Positions 1 to 8,597 of a stretch of DNA of 64,000 nucleotides are shown here, one piece after another. The stretch is from Hymenobacter oligotrophus (GTDB lineage: Bacteria > Bacteroidota > Bacteroidia > Cytophagales > Hymenobacteraceae). The stretch lies in contig NZ_CP032317.1 in the NCBI RefSeq assembly GCF_003574965.1, positions 1,612,001-1,676,000 on the forward strand, given 5' to 3'. The translations under genes were made by a program, and so were the position numbers. The number at the start of each line of letters is the position of its first letter. Position 1 is the first letter of the stretch. The notes below the pieces were generated by a model. That model saw only the letters and a program-made list of their open reading frames with translations, ran no database searches and was not told the origin of the DNA.

Positions 1-309
1 CTCGGCCAGGTACGTCGCCTGCGAGTTCGACCAGCCGCTGATGTGGTGGTGGGTGTGGTTGCCCAATCGGTGGCCGGCGGCCAGCACTTGCCGCGCCACT
101 GCGGGATGACGCTCCACGTTGTCGCCCACGCAAAAAAACACCGCTTTGGCCTCAAAAGCAGCCAGTTGCTCGAGTACCCAAGGCGTTTCTTCGGGTATGG
201 GGCCGTCGTCGAACGTGAGGTACACGGTGGGCTCGGCGGCAGTTGGCCCTTGCCAGATAGCGCCGGGCAGCCAGCGCTGCATGACTTCGGGCAAACGGTG
301 CAAACGCAT
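1..309 (-). CDS. Polysaccharide deacetylase (NodB domain), 3' end outside window
   Basis: The first 103 codons of a protein that continues past base 1. It begins at an ATG at 309. The NodB motif 1 is visible as TFDDGP at residues 32-37 (metal-binding second Asp), and motif 2 as HTHHH at residues 85-89 after GN. There is no signal peptide, so this part looks cytoplasmic or nearly all catalytic domain. Family members remove acetyl groups from N-acetylated sugars of chitin oligomers, peptidoglycan or exopolysaccharide. It lies downstream of, and on the same strand as, a GT4 glycosyltransferase and a Wzx-like flippase, so exopolysaccharide modification is a reasonable inference. The substrate cannot be told from this fragment. 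Confidence 0.85.
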   Translation of the reverse strand, partial: MRLHRLPEVMQRWLPGAIWQGPTAAEPTVYLTFDDGPIPEETPWVLEQLAAFEAKAVFFCVGDNVERHPAVARQVLAAGHRLGNHTHHHISGWSNSQATYLAE

Positions 310-524
310 GGGCAAGCAAAGGTGGTGGAGCCTGCAAAAGTAAGCAGCGGCGCTTGTCGGTGGGGCTCAGTGGCTGTGCTTGCGCCTAGGTGCCGGACTG
401 CGTTGGATCGGGCAGCACCTAGCGCAGCTAGGGCTTGACCTACTCATTTGGCACAGGCCATACAGTGCCCGCTCGCTAATTTCAGCACCGATAACCAACC
501 GACTGTCAGCCATTTGTAGTACCG

Positions 525-557
525 TAAGCTAGTTTACTTTTTTAGTAAACTAGCTTA
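525..557 (-). terminator. Perfect 14-bp stem-loop after the GT4 gene
   Basis: Bases 525-538 pair perfectly with 544-557 around a 5-base T loop. It lies 11 bases past the GT4 stop codon. There is no long U tract on the minus strand, so it may be a terminator or a 3' RNA-stabilising hairpin. Confidence 0.55.
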
Positions 558-567
558 TTACAACCAC

Positions 568-1704
568 TCACTGAGCATCTACCGTGGCCTCAACTGCTTG
601 CCAGAGCCGGCGGGCGCTTTCCTGCCAGTCAAAGCGTTTGGCGTTTTGCAAGCCTTGCTGCACCAGTTGTTGGCGGAGGGCGTCGTCCGAATCGAGTTGA
701 ATTAGTGCTTGGGCCAGCTCTTGCACCGAAAACGGATCGGCGAGCAGTGCGCCGCCGGGGCCGGCAACCTCAGGCATGGAGCTGCGGTTGGAGGTAAGTA
801 CCGGGCAACCGCTTTGCTGCGCCTCCACAATCGGGATGCCGAAGCCCTCGAAATACGGCACGTAGGCGCAGGCGCGGGCCGCAGCATACAGCTGCACCAG
901 CTCTTCGTCGGCCACGCGGCCCGTGAGGTGCACTGCCTGCTGGTGCTGCATCTGCTGGTAGGCATCGAGGATGGGGCCCGCTTTCCAGGCTTTGCGGCCA
1001 ACTACCAGCAGCTGCGTTTCGGAGTGGGTTTGCTGCTTGAACTGGTCGAAGGCGCGCAGCAGGTTCACGAGGTTTTTGCGCGGCTGCAGCGCCCCCACAA
1101 ACAAGATGTAGGGCCGCCCCCCGCTGAATTGCTGCCGCACGGCCGCTTGCTCGGCGGCCGGCAGCGGACGAAAGTGGGCATCGGCCGCATTGTACACCAC
1201 GTCGATTTTGGCGGCCTCGGTGCCGTAGGTGCGTACCAAATCCTGCTTGGTGGCTTCCGACACGGCCACAATGCGGCGCGAAGCGCGCACGTAGCGCGGC
1301 GTGAAGTAGTGGTAGTATTTGCGCACCAGCCAGCCTATATCCTGCGGGTAGTGCTCGAAGGCCAGATCGTGCACCACCGTGAGGCGCGGCACCGAGGTAT
1401 TAAGGGTGGTAAAGCCGTCGGGGCTGAGAAAAACTGCGGGGCGGTGCCGCCGCAGCCAGGCCGCCACCGCCCCCTCAAACCAGGCCACAAACAAAAACGG
1501 GTGGCGCGCCGGCGGGTACAGCACGTGCGGCACCACGTTGGACCCAAACACGTAGCGCGGGTCGAAAGCCCGATCGAAGAGGAAATGAAACGTGTGCTCG
1601 GGATGCTGGGCCACGAGGTAGCGCAGCGTTTCGTACGTAAACCGGCCAATGCCTTCGAGCGCGTTGCCGGGCAGCAGAAAACGGGTGTTTACGGCAATAT
1701 CCAA
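568..1704 (-). CDS. Glycosyltransferase family 4 (mannosyltransferase-like)
   Basis: A 378-residue GT-B fold retaining glycosyltransferase. The C-terminal nucleotide-sugar-binding half has the GALQPRKN motif (204-211) and the GT4 E-x7-E motif in EGFGIPIVEA (Glu286 and Glu294). The N-terminal acceptor half has the short VHDLAFEHYP stretch (111-120) common in mannosyltransferases of polysaccharide clusters. The length is normal for the family. It probably adds a sugar to a lipid-linked exopolysaccharide or O-antigen precursor on the cytoplasmic face of the inner membrane. The Wzx-like flippase gene lies about 90 bases upstream on the same strand. Donor and acceptor are unknown. Confidence 0.9.
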   Translation of the reverse strand: MDIAVNTRFLLPGNALEGIGRFTYETLRYLVAQHPEHTFHFLFDRAFDPRYVFGSNVVPHVLYPPARHPFLFVAWFEGAVAAWLRRHRPAVFLSPDGFTTLNTSVPRLTVVHDLAFEHYPQDIGWLVRKYYHYFTPRYVRASRRIVAVSEATKQDLVRTYGTEAAKIDVVYNAADAHFRPLPAAEQAAVRQQFSGGRPYILFVGALQPRKNLVNLLRAFDQFKQQTHSETQLLVVGRKAWKAGPILDAYQQMQHQQAVHLTGRVADEELVQLYAAARACAYVPYFEGFGIPIVEAQQSGCPVLTSNRSSMPEVAGPGGALLADPFSVQELAQALIQLDSDDALRQQLVQQGLQNAKRFDWQESARRLWQAVEATVDAQ

Positions 1705-1796
1705 GTTAAGGCGCGTTGGCTAAAGTGCTGAAATATAATTGACAGTGCCCGCCTGGGCTGACTGCTGCCCCCGTTGCGGGCTGAACTGGTTGCGCA

Positions 1797-3224
1797 TCAG
1801 CCCCTAGGTTTCAGGAGGCCGCGCAGCTCAGCCACCCGCACCACGCCGGCGGCAAACAGCAACGCCACGAACATTAGTCCGGCCACTACGCTTTCGGCCA
1901 GCCACGGCAGCGCCGCCCAGGTTTGCAGCGCGTACCACCCCGCGCACAGACCCGCAAACACGGCCAGCAAGCGGCCCAGCAAGCTCCAGGGCACGGCAAT
2001 GTTGGCCCGGTACTGCACCAGCCACAGGTAGCCCGCCGAAACCGCCACCGCGCAAATCAGCGTGTTCAGCGCCCCCGCCACGGCCCCGTACCTAGGCAGC
2101 AGCACAAAGTTGAGCCCGATGTTGAGGCCGATGCTGCCGGCCACGAGCCAGCTTACCGGTCGCTCAAAATTGGTGCTGGTGAGCAAGGTGCTGTATATGG
2201 CAAAAAAGGCGTGCACCAGCACGTTCAGAAAGAGCAGCTTGGCGCACCACGTCATGCGCTGTACCTCCTCGAAGCTGCTGTTCTGAAACTGAAAAAACAG
2301 CAGCTCGCCCCGAAACAGAACAAACGCGCACACGAACAGCAGCGGCACAGCGGCTACGCGCTGCCCAAACCACAGCAGCTGCTTTTGCTCGTCGCGGCTA
2401 CCTAGGGAATGGGCAAACTTGGCGAAGAACAACGGCAGCACCGTCCAGAGGTACATCATTACGGCATCAACCCAGCGGTAGGCACCGGCGTAGTACCCCG
2501 CCTCCTGCGCCGACGAGAGCCGCTCCACCATCAGCATGTCGATGCGTTCGTTCATGCCGTAGAGCAGCGTAATAAGGGCAAACGGCAGACTGCCCCGCAG
2601 CATTTCGGCGGCCTGCCGGCGCCGGGGGCGCCAGGCCAGCTTGCCAAACAGCCGCGTTACCAGCACGTAGAGCAGCACAAACGTAAAGGCCGCCGCCACG
2701 GTGCGGGCGCCCACGTAGTTCTCGAGGCTGATGCCGATGGGCAGCAACGCCAGCACCAGCCCAAACAGCAGCAGCTTTTCGAGCACCGACAGCCACGCGT
2801 CGGTGTTGAAGTGCTGGTGCGCCTGCACCGCCCCGCGCAGAAACTGCGCGTACTGCGTAAGCAACAGCCCCACCCCAATGGCGGCCAACAACAGCAGCGT
2901 GTGCCCGCGGTAGCCCATCAGCCAGCCGCCGCCCACCATCACCCCCAAAAACGCAACTCCTAGGGCCCCGCGCAAGGGCAGCACCGTTGGGAAGTACTCG
3001 GGCAAAAAGCCGGGCTCGGCGGCCACGCGCTTGGTGGTGTGCTGCGTCAGGCCCAAATCGGAAACCGAGGCCAGCACCAACGTAAAGTTTAGCAGGGCCG
3101 CAAACGTGCCGAACGCGGCGTGCCCGATGCGGTCTTGCACCACGTTTTCGAGCACTACCCAACCGGGCTTCACCAGCAGGTTCAGGAGCACGGCCAACCC
3201 GATATTTCCGAAAAAGCGTTTGAT
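1797..3224 (-). CDS. Wzx-like polysaccharide flippase (MATE/MOP superfamily)
   Basis: An integral membrane protein with about 12-14 predicted hydrophobic segments, resembling polysaccharide exporters that move undecaprenyl-linked repeat units across the inner membrane. The N-terminus of the family (basic residues, then a first helix rich in Leu and ending LVKPGW) starts around base 3224. No ATG, GTG or TTG lies there in frame: the codon at 3224 is ATC. In-frame TTG (3197) and GTG (3191) would cut into the first helix. The frame stays open upstream to an ATG at 3395, but that would overlap the divergent wzz-like gene and precede the likely promoter at 3258-3251. I place the start at 3224 with low certainty; about 475 residues. 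It pairs functionally with the chain-length and ligase genes on the other strand. Confidence 0.8.
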   Translation of the reverse strand: MKRFFGNIGLAVLLNLLVKPGWVVLENVVQDRIGHAAFGTFAALLNFTLVLASVSDLGLTQHTTKRVAAEPGFLPEYFPTVLPLRGALGVAFLGVMVGGGWLMGYRGHTLLLLAAIGVGLLLTQYAQFLRGAVQAHQHFNTDAWLSVLEKLLLFGLVLALLPIGISLENYVGARTVAAAFTFVLLYVLVTRLFGKLAWRPRRRQAAEMLRGSLPFALITLLYGMNERIDMLMVERLSSAQEAGYYAGAYRWVDAVMMYLWTVLPLFFAKFAHSLGSRDEQKQLLWFGQRVAAVPLLFVCAFVLFRGELLFFQFQNSSFEEVQRMTWCAKLLFLNVLVHAFFAIYSTLLTSTNFERPVSWLVAGSIGLNIGLNFVLLPRYGAVAGALNTLICAVAVSAGYLWLVQYRANIAVPWSLLGRLLAVFAGLCAGWYALQTWAALPWLAESVVAGLMFVALLFAAGVVRVAELRGLLKPRG

Positions 3225-3250
3225 GCGGCAGGTATGGCTTAGGTGGGCCG

Positions 3251-3258
3251 CAAAGCTA
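3251..3258 (-). promoter_or_regulatory. Bacteroidota -7 box TAGCTTTG for the flippase gene
   Basis: The minus strand reads TAGCTTTG, an exact TAnnTTTG match, about 26 bases before the expected N-terminus of the flippase. It is part of an inverted repeat with the box at 3290-3297. No clear -33 TTTG was identified. Confidence 0.55.
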
Positions 3259-3289
3259 CCAAAAAGACGCTCGTACCCGGTTTTTGTGG

Positions 3290-3297
3290 TAGCTTTG
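3290..3297 (+). promoter_or_regulatory. Bacteroidota -7 box TAGCTTTG for the wzz-like gene
   Basis: An exact TAnnTTTG match placing transcription start near 3303 and giving a leader of about 50 bases before the ATG at 3356. The 11-base GGTAGCTTTGC at 3288-3298 is the inverse of 3250-3260, so the two divergent promoters mirror each other. Confidence 0.55.
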
Positions 3298-3355
3298 CTT
3301 GTTAGAAAACGGCTTTTGCCCCGGCGCAGCCGCTTACTTCCTCTCAATAACCCGC

Positions 3356-4483
3356 ATGTCCGCACGCACTTATTCGTTACTCGGCCTCTGGCCAATCATT
3401 CATCGTTGGAAGCGCTTGGTACTTGCGGCTGTGGGCTTTGCGGCCCTGGTAAGCCTGGTGGTAGCGCTGCTGTTGCCCAATATTTATAAGTCGACGGCCA
3501 TCTTCTACCCCACCAACGCCGTTTACCCCACCAACACCGAAACCTCCGACCTCGACCGCTTTATCACGGAGCAGGGCAACAAGCGCGAAATCAGCAACCG
3601 CCCCGAGGACCTCGACCGCCTTATCACCATCGGCAACTCGCAGCCGGTAGCCGAGCAGATTATCCTGAAGTACAACCTGCACGAGCGCTACGACGTGGGC
3701 ACGCCGGGCAACGAGCTCGACGACCAGGATGCGCTGGAAGAGTTTACTGAAAACCTCGACATCGTGCACAACGAGCGCGACGCTATTGAGCTGACTTTCC
3801 TTGATGAGGACAAGAAGCTGGCCGCGCGCATTGCCAACGACCTGATGGGCATGATCGACTCGATCAACCAGCAGCTGACGCTTGAAAACCGCCGCCGCGT
3901 GCTCGATTTGTACCGCACGCGCTACACCTACCTCAACAAAGAGTACACCCGTACCAAGGGCGCTCTGCTCACGGCCCGCAAACGCTTCGGCATTTACGGC
4001 ATGGACCGCGAGTCGCGTTTTCTGGCGCAGGAAATTATCGAGACGCAGGCCGATATGTACCGCGCCGAAAGCGCCGGCGACGCCGGTCGCGCCGCGGCCC
4101 TGCGCCGCTCGCTGCGCGCCCTTACCCAAGCCGACGGCGGCAGTGTGATTAACCTAGAGAACTACGTGCAAGGTGCCGACTCCATCAGCACTTTGGAGGC
4201 CCGCTTCGAGGACTTGCAGCTGCGCTTGGTGCAGGCGCAAGCCGCTTTCGAAAACGCCGAACTGGCCCTAAAAGGCCGCGTGTCGTCGTTGTACGTGGTG
4301 CAAAAAGCCATTCCGGCGGCGCGTAAGTCGCAGCCGGTGCGCTGGCTGATTGTGGCCTCGTCGGTGCTGATTACGTTCGTGCTGTCGGTAATCGTTGTTA
4401 CCCTGATCGAGCTGTACCGCCGCAACCTAGGTGCCAACCGCCGCACCTACACCGAGGACCCCGTTCTCACCAACACGCTATGA
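3356..4483 (+). CDS. Wzz/GumC-type polysaccharide chain-length determinant protein
   Basis: About 375 residues. An N-terminal transmembrane helix lies at about residues 21-43, followed by a long periplasmic helical region with coiled-coil character (middle of the protein, about 160-310), and a second transmembrane helix at about 330-352 ahead of a short cytoplasmic tail. This two-helix hairpin topology is that of polysaccharide co-polymerases. No tyrosine-kinase domain is attached. A TTG start at 3299 is possible, but it would fall directly on the promoter, so the ATG at 3356 is preferred. It overlaps the next gene by 4 bases (ATGA), implying translational coupling with the ligase/polymerase. 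It controls the modal length of the exported polymer. Confidence 0.85.
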   Translation: MSARTYSLLGLWPIIHRWKRLVLAAVGFAALVSLVVALLLPNIYKSTAIFYPTNAVYPTNTETSDLDRFITEQGNKREISNRPEDLDRLITIGNSQPVAEQIILKYNLHERYDVGTPGNELDDQDALEEFTENLDIVHNERDAIELTFLDEDKKLAARIANDLMGMIDSINQQLTLENRRRVLDLYRTRYTYLNKEYTRTKGALLTARKRFGIYGMDRESRFLAQEIIETQADMYRAESAGDAGRAAALRRSLRALTQADGGSVINLENYVQGADSISTLEARFEDLQLRLVQAQAAFENAELALKGRVSSLYVVQKAIPAARKSQPVRWLIVASSVLITFVLSVIVVTLIELYRRNLGANRRTYTEDPVLTNTL

Positions 4484-5949
4484 TGCAGCTGCTGGCGCGG
4501 TTGCGCCCGCGCGATACCGCTGAACGCGTTTTTGTGGCCTTTGTGCTGCTGCTAGTGCTGGGCGGTGCCGTTGGGTTGGGCTTTAAGTCGCCCCTAGGTT
4601 TGGCGCCGGCGCTGCTGGCCGTGGGCGTGGGGGTGCTGCTCGTCGATTGGCGCTGGATTTACTACACGCTGCTGTGCACGCTGGCTTTCTCGCGCGAGAT
4701 TCCGCTGCCCGGCGGCCTCAGCCTCGACGTGCCCTCCGAGCCCATGATGTTGGTGCTGCTTGGGTGCCTGGGCGTGGCGGTGCTCACGGGGCGCAGCGGC
4801 CTCACGGCTCGGCAGCTTACGCATCCCATCGTCATCATCCTGGTGCTGATGCTGTTGTGGTCGGCGGTGTCGATGCTGTTTTCGGTTGATACCACCAAAT
4901 CGGTTAAGTACCTGCTGGCCAAAACCTGGTACATCGGGCCGTTTCTGCTGATTACGCTGATGCTGGTGCGCACGCCCACCGATGTGTGGCGCATTGCGGC
5001 TTGCCACACGGCCTCGGCGTGCCTTACGGTGCTGTACGCGGCCCCCAGGCACGCCACCAAGGGCTTCAGCTTCGCCGACATCAACTGGGCCCTGCAGCCC
5101 TTTTACATCAACCACGTTATTTACGCCACGGTACTGGCCATGATGCTGCCCTACGCGTGGTACGCGGCGCGCAGCACCCAGGGCGTTTGGCGCTGGCTGT
5201 GGCGTGTGGCGGTGGGCGTAATGGTGTTCGGGCTGCTTACCTCCTACACGCGCGCCTCCATCATGTCCATCCCGATTGCGGCGCTGTACTACCTGGTGCT
5301 GCGCTGGCGCTACACGCGCGTGGCACTGGTGGCGGCGCTGCTGAGCGTGTCGGCGGGGGTGCTGTATTTCGTGCAGCAAAACAACTTTATGCTGTACGCG
5401 CCCGACTACGAGAAAACCATTTTCAACGGCGACGACTTCGGCAAGCACATTGCCGCTACCTACAACCTGCAGGACCTCTCGGGCATGGAGCGCGTGTACC
5501 GCTGGGTGGCCGCCGCCCGCATGGTGAGCGAAAAGCCCCTGACCGGCAGCGGGCCGGCCACATTCTACCCGGAGTACAAGCGCTACACGCTCAAGAGCTT
5601 CCGCACGTTCGTGTCGGACAACCCCGAGCGCTCGACCACCCACAACTACTTCTTGCTGCAACTAGCCGAGCAGGGCGTGCCCGGCTGTTTGCTGTTCATT
5701 ACGCTGCTGTCGGCCACGCTGCTGTTGGTCGAGCACTTATACCACCGCGCCGCCGCCCGGCCCGAGGTGCGGCAGGTAATACTGGCGGCGTCGCTATCGT
5801 TGATCGTTATTATTTTCCACCTCACGCTCAACGAGTTGATTGAAGTGGATAAGATCGGTTCGTTTTTCTTTATCGGCTTGGCCGTGCTGATGAAGTGCCA
5901 GGAATGGCTGAACAACGGCACGGGTAGCAGCCCCGAGCACCTTGCCTAG
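4480..5949 (+). CDS. O-antigen ligase / polymerase family membrane protein (Wzy_C)
   Basis: A 489-residue polytopic membrane protein with roughly ten or more hydrophobic segments. The large periplasmic loop, about residues 290-395, contains the GSGPATFYP stretch (about 356-364) and STTHNYFLLQLAEQG (about 385-399, His388). These match the glycine-rich and His-containing features of the Wzy_C/WaaL fold. Members either polymerise repeat units (Wzy) or ligate the finished polymer to lipid A core (WaaL); sequence alone does not separate these. It starts at ATGATG, overlapping the wzz-like stop by 4 bases. A bidirectional terminator follows at 5968-6013. Confidence 0.85.
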   Translation: MMQLLARLRPRDTAERVFVAFVLLLVLGGAVGLGFKSPLGLAPALLAVGVGVLLVDWRWIYYTLLCTLAFSREIPLPGGLSLDVPSEPMMLVLLGCLGVAVLTGRSGLTARQLTHPIVIILVLMLLWSAVSMLFSVDTTKSVKYLLAKTWYIGPFLLITLMLVRTPTDVWRIAACHTASACLTVLYAAPRHATKGFSFADINWALQPFYINHVIYATVLAMMLPYAWYAARSTQGVWRWLWRVAVGVMVFGLLTSYTRASIMSIPIAALYYLVLRWRYTRVALVAALLSVSAGVLYFVQQNNFMLYAPDYEKTIFNGDDFGKHIAATYNLQDLSGMERVYRWVAAARMVSEKPLTGSGPATFYPEYKRYTLKSFRTFVSDNPERSTTHNYFLLQLAEQGVPGCLLFITLLSATLLLVEHLYHRAAARPEVRQVILAASLSLIVIIFHLTLNELIEVDKIGSFFFIGLAVLMKCQEWLNNGTGSSPEHLA

Positions 5950-5967
5950 GTTGCAACGTTTACACAT

Positions 5968-6013
5968 CAACGAAAAGGCCCGCCAGCAACCAAGCTGGCT
6001 GGCCTTTTCGTTG
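5968..6013. terminator. Bidirectional terminator between convergent genes
   Basis: Bases 5968-5987 pair with 5994-6013 with few mismatches, with A-rich and T-rich outer ends (AAAAGGCC/GGCCTTTT). It serves both the ligase/polymerase gene and the convergent phosphatase gene. Confidence 0.8.
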
Positions 6014-6036
6014 GCCTAGGTACCCCGCCGAGCAGG

Positions 6037-7305
6037 CTAGCGGAAGCGGCAGCTCAGGATGGTGATGTCGTCGGCGAAGTGGTTGCCGTTGGCGTTGAAG
6101 GCCTCGATGCGGCGCAGCAGCTCGTCGTGCAGTTTGGGCAGCGGCAAGTAGCGGTTGGTTTGCAGCGTTTCGAGCACGCCGGCTTCGCCAAACTCCTCGT
6201 GGTGCGCGTCGAATACCTCGGTAAGGCCATCGGTGTAGCAGAGCAGCATGCTGTGGGCCGCCACCTGCACACTGCCTACTTTCAGCATGGGCAGCTCGTC
6301 CATCACGCCCAGCATAATGGTGCCGTCTTTGAGCAGTTGCACGGGGCCGCAGCCTAGGTCGGGCAGCAGCATGGGGTCGTTGTGGCCGGCGTTTACGTAG
6401 CGCAGCTCGCGCGTGGTGCGGTCGTACTCGCCAAAGAAAGCCGTGATAAACCGGTCGCCGCCGGAGTTGCGGAAAATCAGGTTGTTCAGCTCGCTTACCA
6501 CGGTGGCCAAATCGGCTTGCTGGCGCAGCAGCGTACGCAGGCCGGCCTGAAAGTTCGACATCAGCAGCGAGGCCCCCACCCCCTTGCCCGACACGTCGGC
6601 CGCACAAAACAGGAAGCGGTTTTTGTCGATGGGCACCACGTCGTAGAAGTCGCCGCCCACGGCCGTGTGGGGCACGTACGTGGCGTGCACCGCTACGTGC
6701 TGATCGTTGGGCAGCTTGCTCGGAAAGAGCATGGCCTGTACCTCCTGCGCAATCTCAATTTCCTTGCGCACGGCCGCGGCCTGCACCTGCTGGCGCACCA
6801 ACCGCCGCGACGACACCGCCCCGAGCAAAATTTGGCTTAGCGAGTCGATAAACGTAACGGCCTCGCGGCGGGCCTCCAGCGAGCTGGTGTAGTTTTGGTG
6901 CAGCGGCCCGATGAACACGAGGCCCAGCAGTTGCTCGCTTTGCCGCACGGGCATAACGGTGGCAAAAAAGTCCCAGGGGCGGCCAAGCTCCAGGTCGGCT
7001 ACGTCGACGGGGTGCTCCGGCGGAAAGCGCTGCAGCTGCTCGGGCAGCGTAATGCCCCGAAAATCGGGCATGCCCGGCCCAAACGCCACGGCGCAGCGCC
7101 ACTGTTTATCCTCGGCCACGTACACGGCCAGCTGCCGCACGCCCAGTTGGCCCAGCAGCGTAAACTGAAAGATTTTATAGAGGTTTTCGTCGTTTGGCTC
7201 GCCGTTGATGGCCTGGGTTATTTCCAGCAGCGCAGCCAACTCCCGCTCCTTGAGCTTGAGCAGCAAGTGCTCTTCCTTGGTAAGCGGACGCAGGGTGTCG
7301 GGCAT
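6037..7305 (-). CDS. GAF-domain SpoIIE/RsbU-type PP2C phosphatase
   Basis: A 422-residue cytosolic signalling phosphatase. Residues about 20-165 look like a GAF sensor domain. A charged helical linker lies at about 165-195. The PPM/PP2C SpoIIE-type catalytic domain covers about 205-420. Metal-binding motifs are complete: VGGDFYD (216-222), DVSGKGVGA (237-245), NAGHN (305-309), YTDG (357-360) and DDIT (412-415). Such proteins dephosphorylate anti-sigma-factor antagonists in partner-switching systems, or serve undefined roles in Bacteroidota. No anti-anti-sigma partner is adjacent. The gene stands alone, convergent with the ligase/polymerase. Confidence 0.9.
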   Translation of the reverse strand: MPDTLRPLTKEEHLLLKLKERELAALLEITQAINGEPNDENLYKIFQFTLLGQLGVRQLAVYVAEDKQWRCAVAFGPGMPDFRGITLPEQLQRFPPEHPVDVADLELGRPWDFFATVMPVRQSEQLLGLVFIGPLHQNYTSSLEARREAVTFIDSLSQILLGAVSSRRLVRQQVQAAAVRKEIEIAQEVQAMLFPSKLPNDQHVAVHATYVPHTAVGGDFYDVVPIDKNRFLFCAADVSGKGVGASLLMSNFQAGLRTLLRQQADLATVVSELNNLIFRNSGGDRFITAFFGEYDRTTRELRYVNAGHNDPMLLPDLGCGPVQLLKDGTIMLGVMDELPMLKVGSVQVAAHSMLLCYTDGLTEVFDAHHEEFGEAGVLETLQTNRYLPLPKLHDELLRRIEAFNANGNHFADDITILSCRFR

Positions 7306-7424
7306 AAAGGCAATTTATATATCAGCGGGGGCGGGGGCTTGGGAGTTGGCGAAAAAACAAGTTGAGCAATCAGGCGCGCGAGGCACCGGCTCAACTCCTA
7401 GGTTCAACAACTCTTAACCCAACC

Positions 7425-8597
7425 CTACCGGAGGGGCGTTTTGGGGTCGTATGCGTCGCGGAGGCCGTTGCCCAGCAAGTTAAAGCTAAGCACCAGCAAG
7501 CTAATGGCAAGCCCCGGCAGCAGCGTAAGCCACAAGCCGGCGCGGGTACCCAACAGCTGAAAGCCTTCGTTTACCATGAGGCCCCACGAGGGTGCCGGCG
7601 GCTGCACGCCCAAGCCCAAAAAGCTCAGGCCGGCCTCCAGCAAAATGGCCGCCGCGAAGTTGGAAGTGGCAATAACAATCAGCGGACCGAGCAAATTGGG
7701 CAGCAGATGACGCACCAACAACCTTGCGGTTGGCAAGCCTAATACGCGGCCAGCCTCCACGAAGGTTTTTTCGCGCAGGCTCAGCAGCTGGCCACGCACC
7801 ACCCGCGCCACATCCACCCACATCGTAAGTCCCACGGCCACAAAGGATGTCCAGACGCCTTTGGAGCCAAATGCCAGCGAAATGGCAATAACCAGCATGA
7901 TGCCCGGGATGCTCCACACCACTGTCATCAGGCCAAGCAAGAGCGAATCGAGCCAGCCGCCGGTGTAGCCCGCCACAGCCCCCACGGTTACCCCAATCAG
8001 CAGCGAAATGAGCACCGCCACCAACCCGATACCCAGGGAAATGCGCGTGCCCAACAGCAGGCGGCTTAGCTCGTCGCGCCCGGCTTTGTCGGTGCCCAGC
8101 CAGTAAGTGCGCTCGATGATGTGCTTTTGCTCGACCTCCTGGCGCAATTGAGCCGCCGGCCCTAGGTGCCTAACTACCTGGCTGAGCAGGTAGCGGCGCG
8201 GGGCCTCGGCCAACGTGCCTTTGGCCTGATAGGGCTGCGCAACAAGCGTGTCGCCGGCCACTCGCCAGCCACTAATGGGCAGCTCCTCGTAGCGGGCGGG
8301 CGCACCGGCCAGCCAACGTTGCAGCAACGAGGGGTTATCGGCTACCGAGTCGGTAAGCGGCAACCGGAGGATAATGGCCCGAAAGCCCGGCGGTTGTTTT
8401 TGCAGCTGCACCAGGCCGTTGTTGGCGTTGGGGGTGGCATCGGGCAGCACGAGGTAGCCCAGCAGCGCCACCAGCGTGCACAGGCCAATAAACAACAGCC
8501 CCGCCATGGCGGGGCTGTTGCCCAGCAGGCGCTGCCGTACGTAATACCCGGGGGTGCGAACCGGCGCGGCCGGAGGTGTTGCTGCGGGAGCCGCCAT
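7425..8597 (-). CDS. ABC transporter permease, DppC/OppC type
   Basis: A 390-residue inner-membrane permease of the peptide/nickel family. The N-terminal helix is at about 31-52. A large periplasmic insertion follows (about 53-160), longer than in E. coli DppC. The family signature GTDKAGRDELSRLL is at 168-181, and the EAA loop contacting the ATPase is about 281-309 (EAGRVLGLP start). No DppB partner, ATPase or binding protein is adjacent, so its complex must be completed from elsewhere. The start codon shares one base with the stop of the upstream 85-residue gene (TAATG), so the two are translationally coupled. Substrate is unknown; oligopeptides are likely. Confidence 0.9.
   Translation of the reverse strand: MAAPAATPPAAPVRTPGYYVRQRLLGNSPAMAGLLFIGLCTLVALLGYLVLPDATPNANNGLVQLQKQPPGFRAIILRLPLTDSVADNPSLLQRWLAGAPARYEELPISGWRVAGDTLVAQPYQAKGTLAEAPRRYLLSQVVRHLGPAAQLRQEVEQKHIIERTYWLGTDKAGRDELSRLLLGTRISLGIGLVAVLISLLIGVTVGAVAGYTGGWLDSLLLGLMTVVWSIPGIMLVIAISLAFGSKGVWTSFVAVGLTMWVDVARVVRGQLLSLREKTFVEAGRVLGLPTARLLVRHLLPNLLGPLIVIATSNFAAAILLEAGLSFLGLGVQPPAPSWGLMVNEGFQLLGTRAGLWLTLLPGLAISLLVLSFNLLGNGLRDAYDPKTPLR

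Noticed and set aside
709-1731. 340-codon open frame on the plus strand over the GT4 gene
   Set aside because: Antisense shadow of a gene with clear GT4 motifs; the translation is rich in Arg, Gly and His with no domain pattern.
4594-5661. 355-codon open frame on the minus strand
   Set aside because: Shadow of the ligase/polymerase gene; many Gln, Arg and His codons typical of antisense reading.
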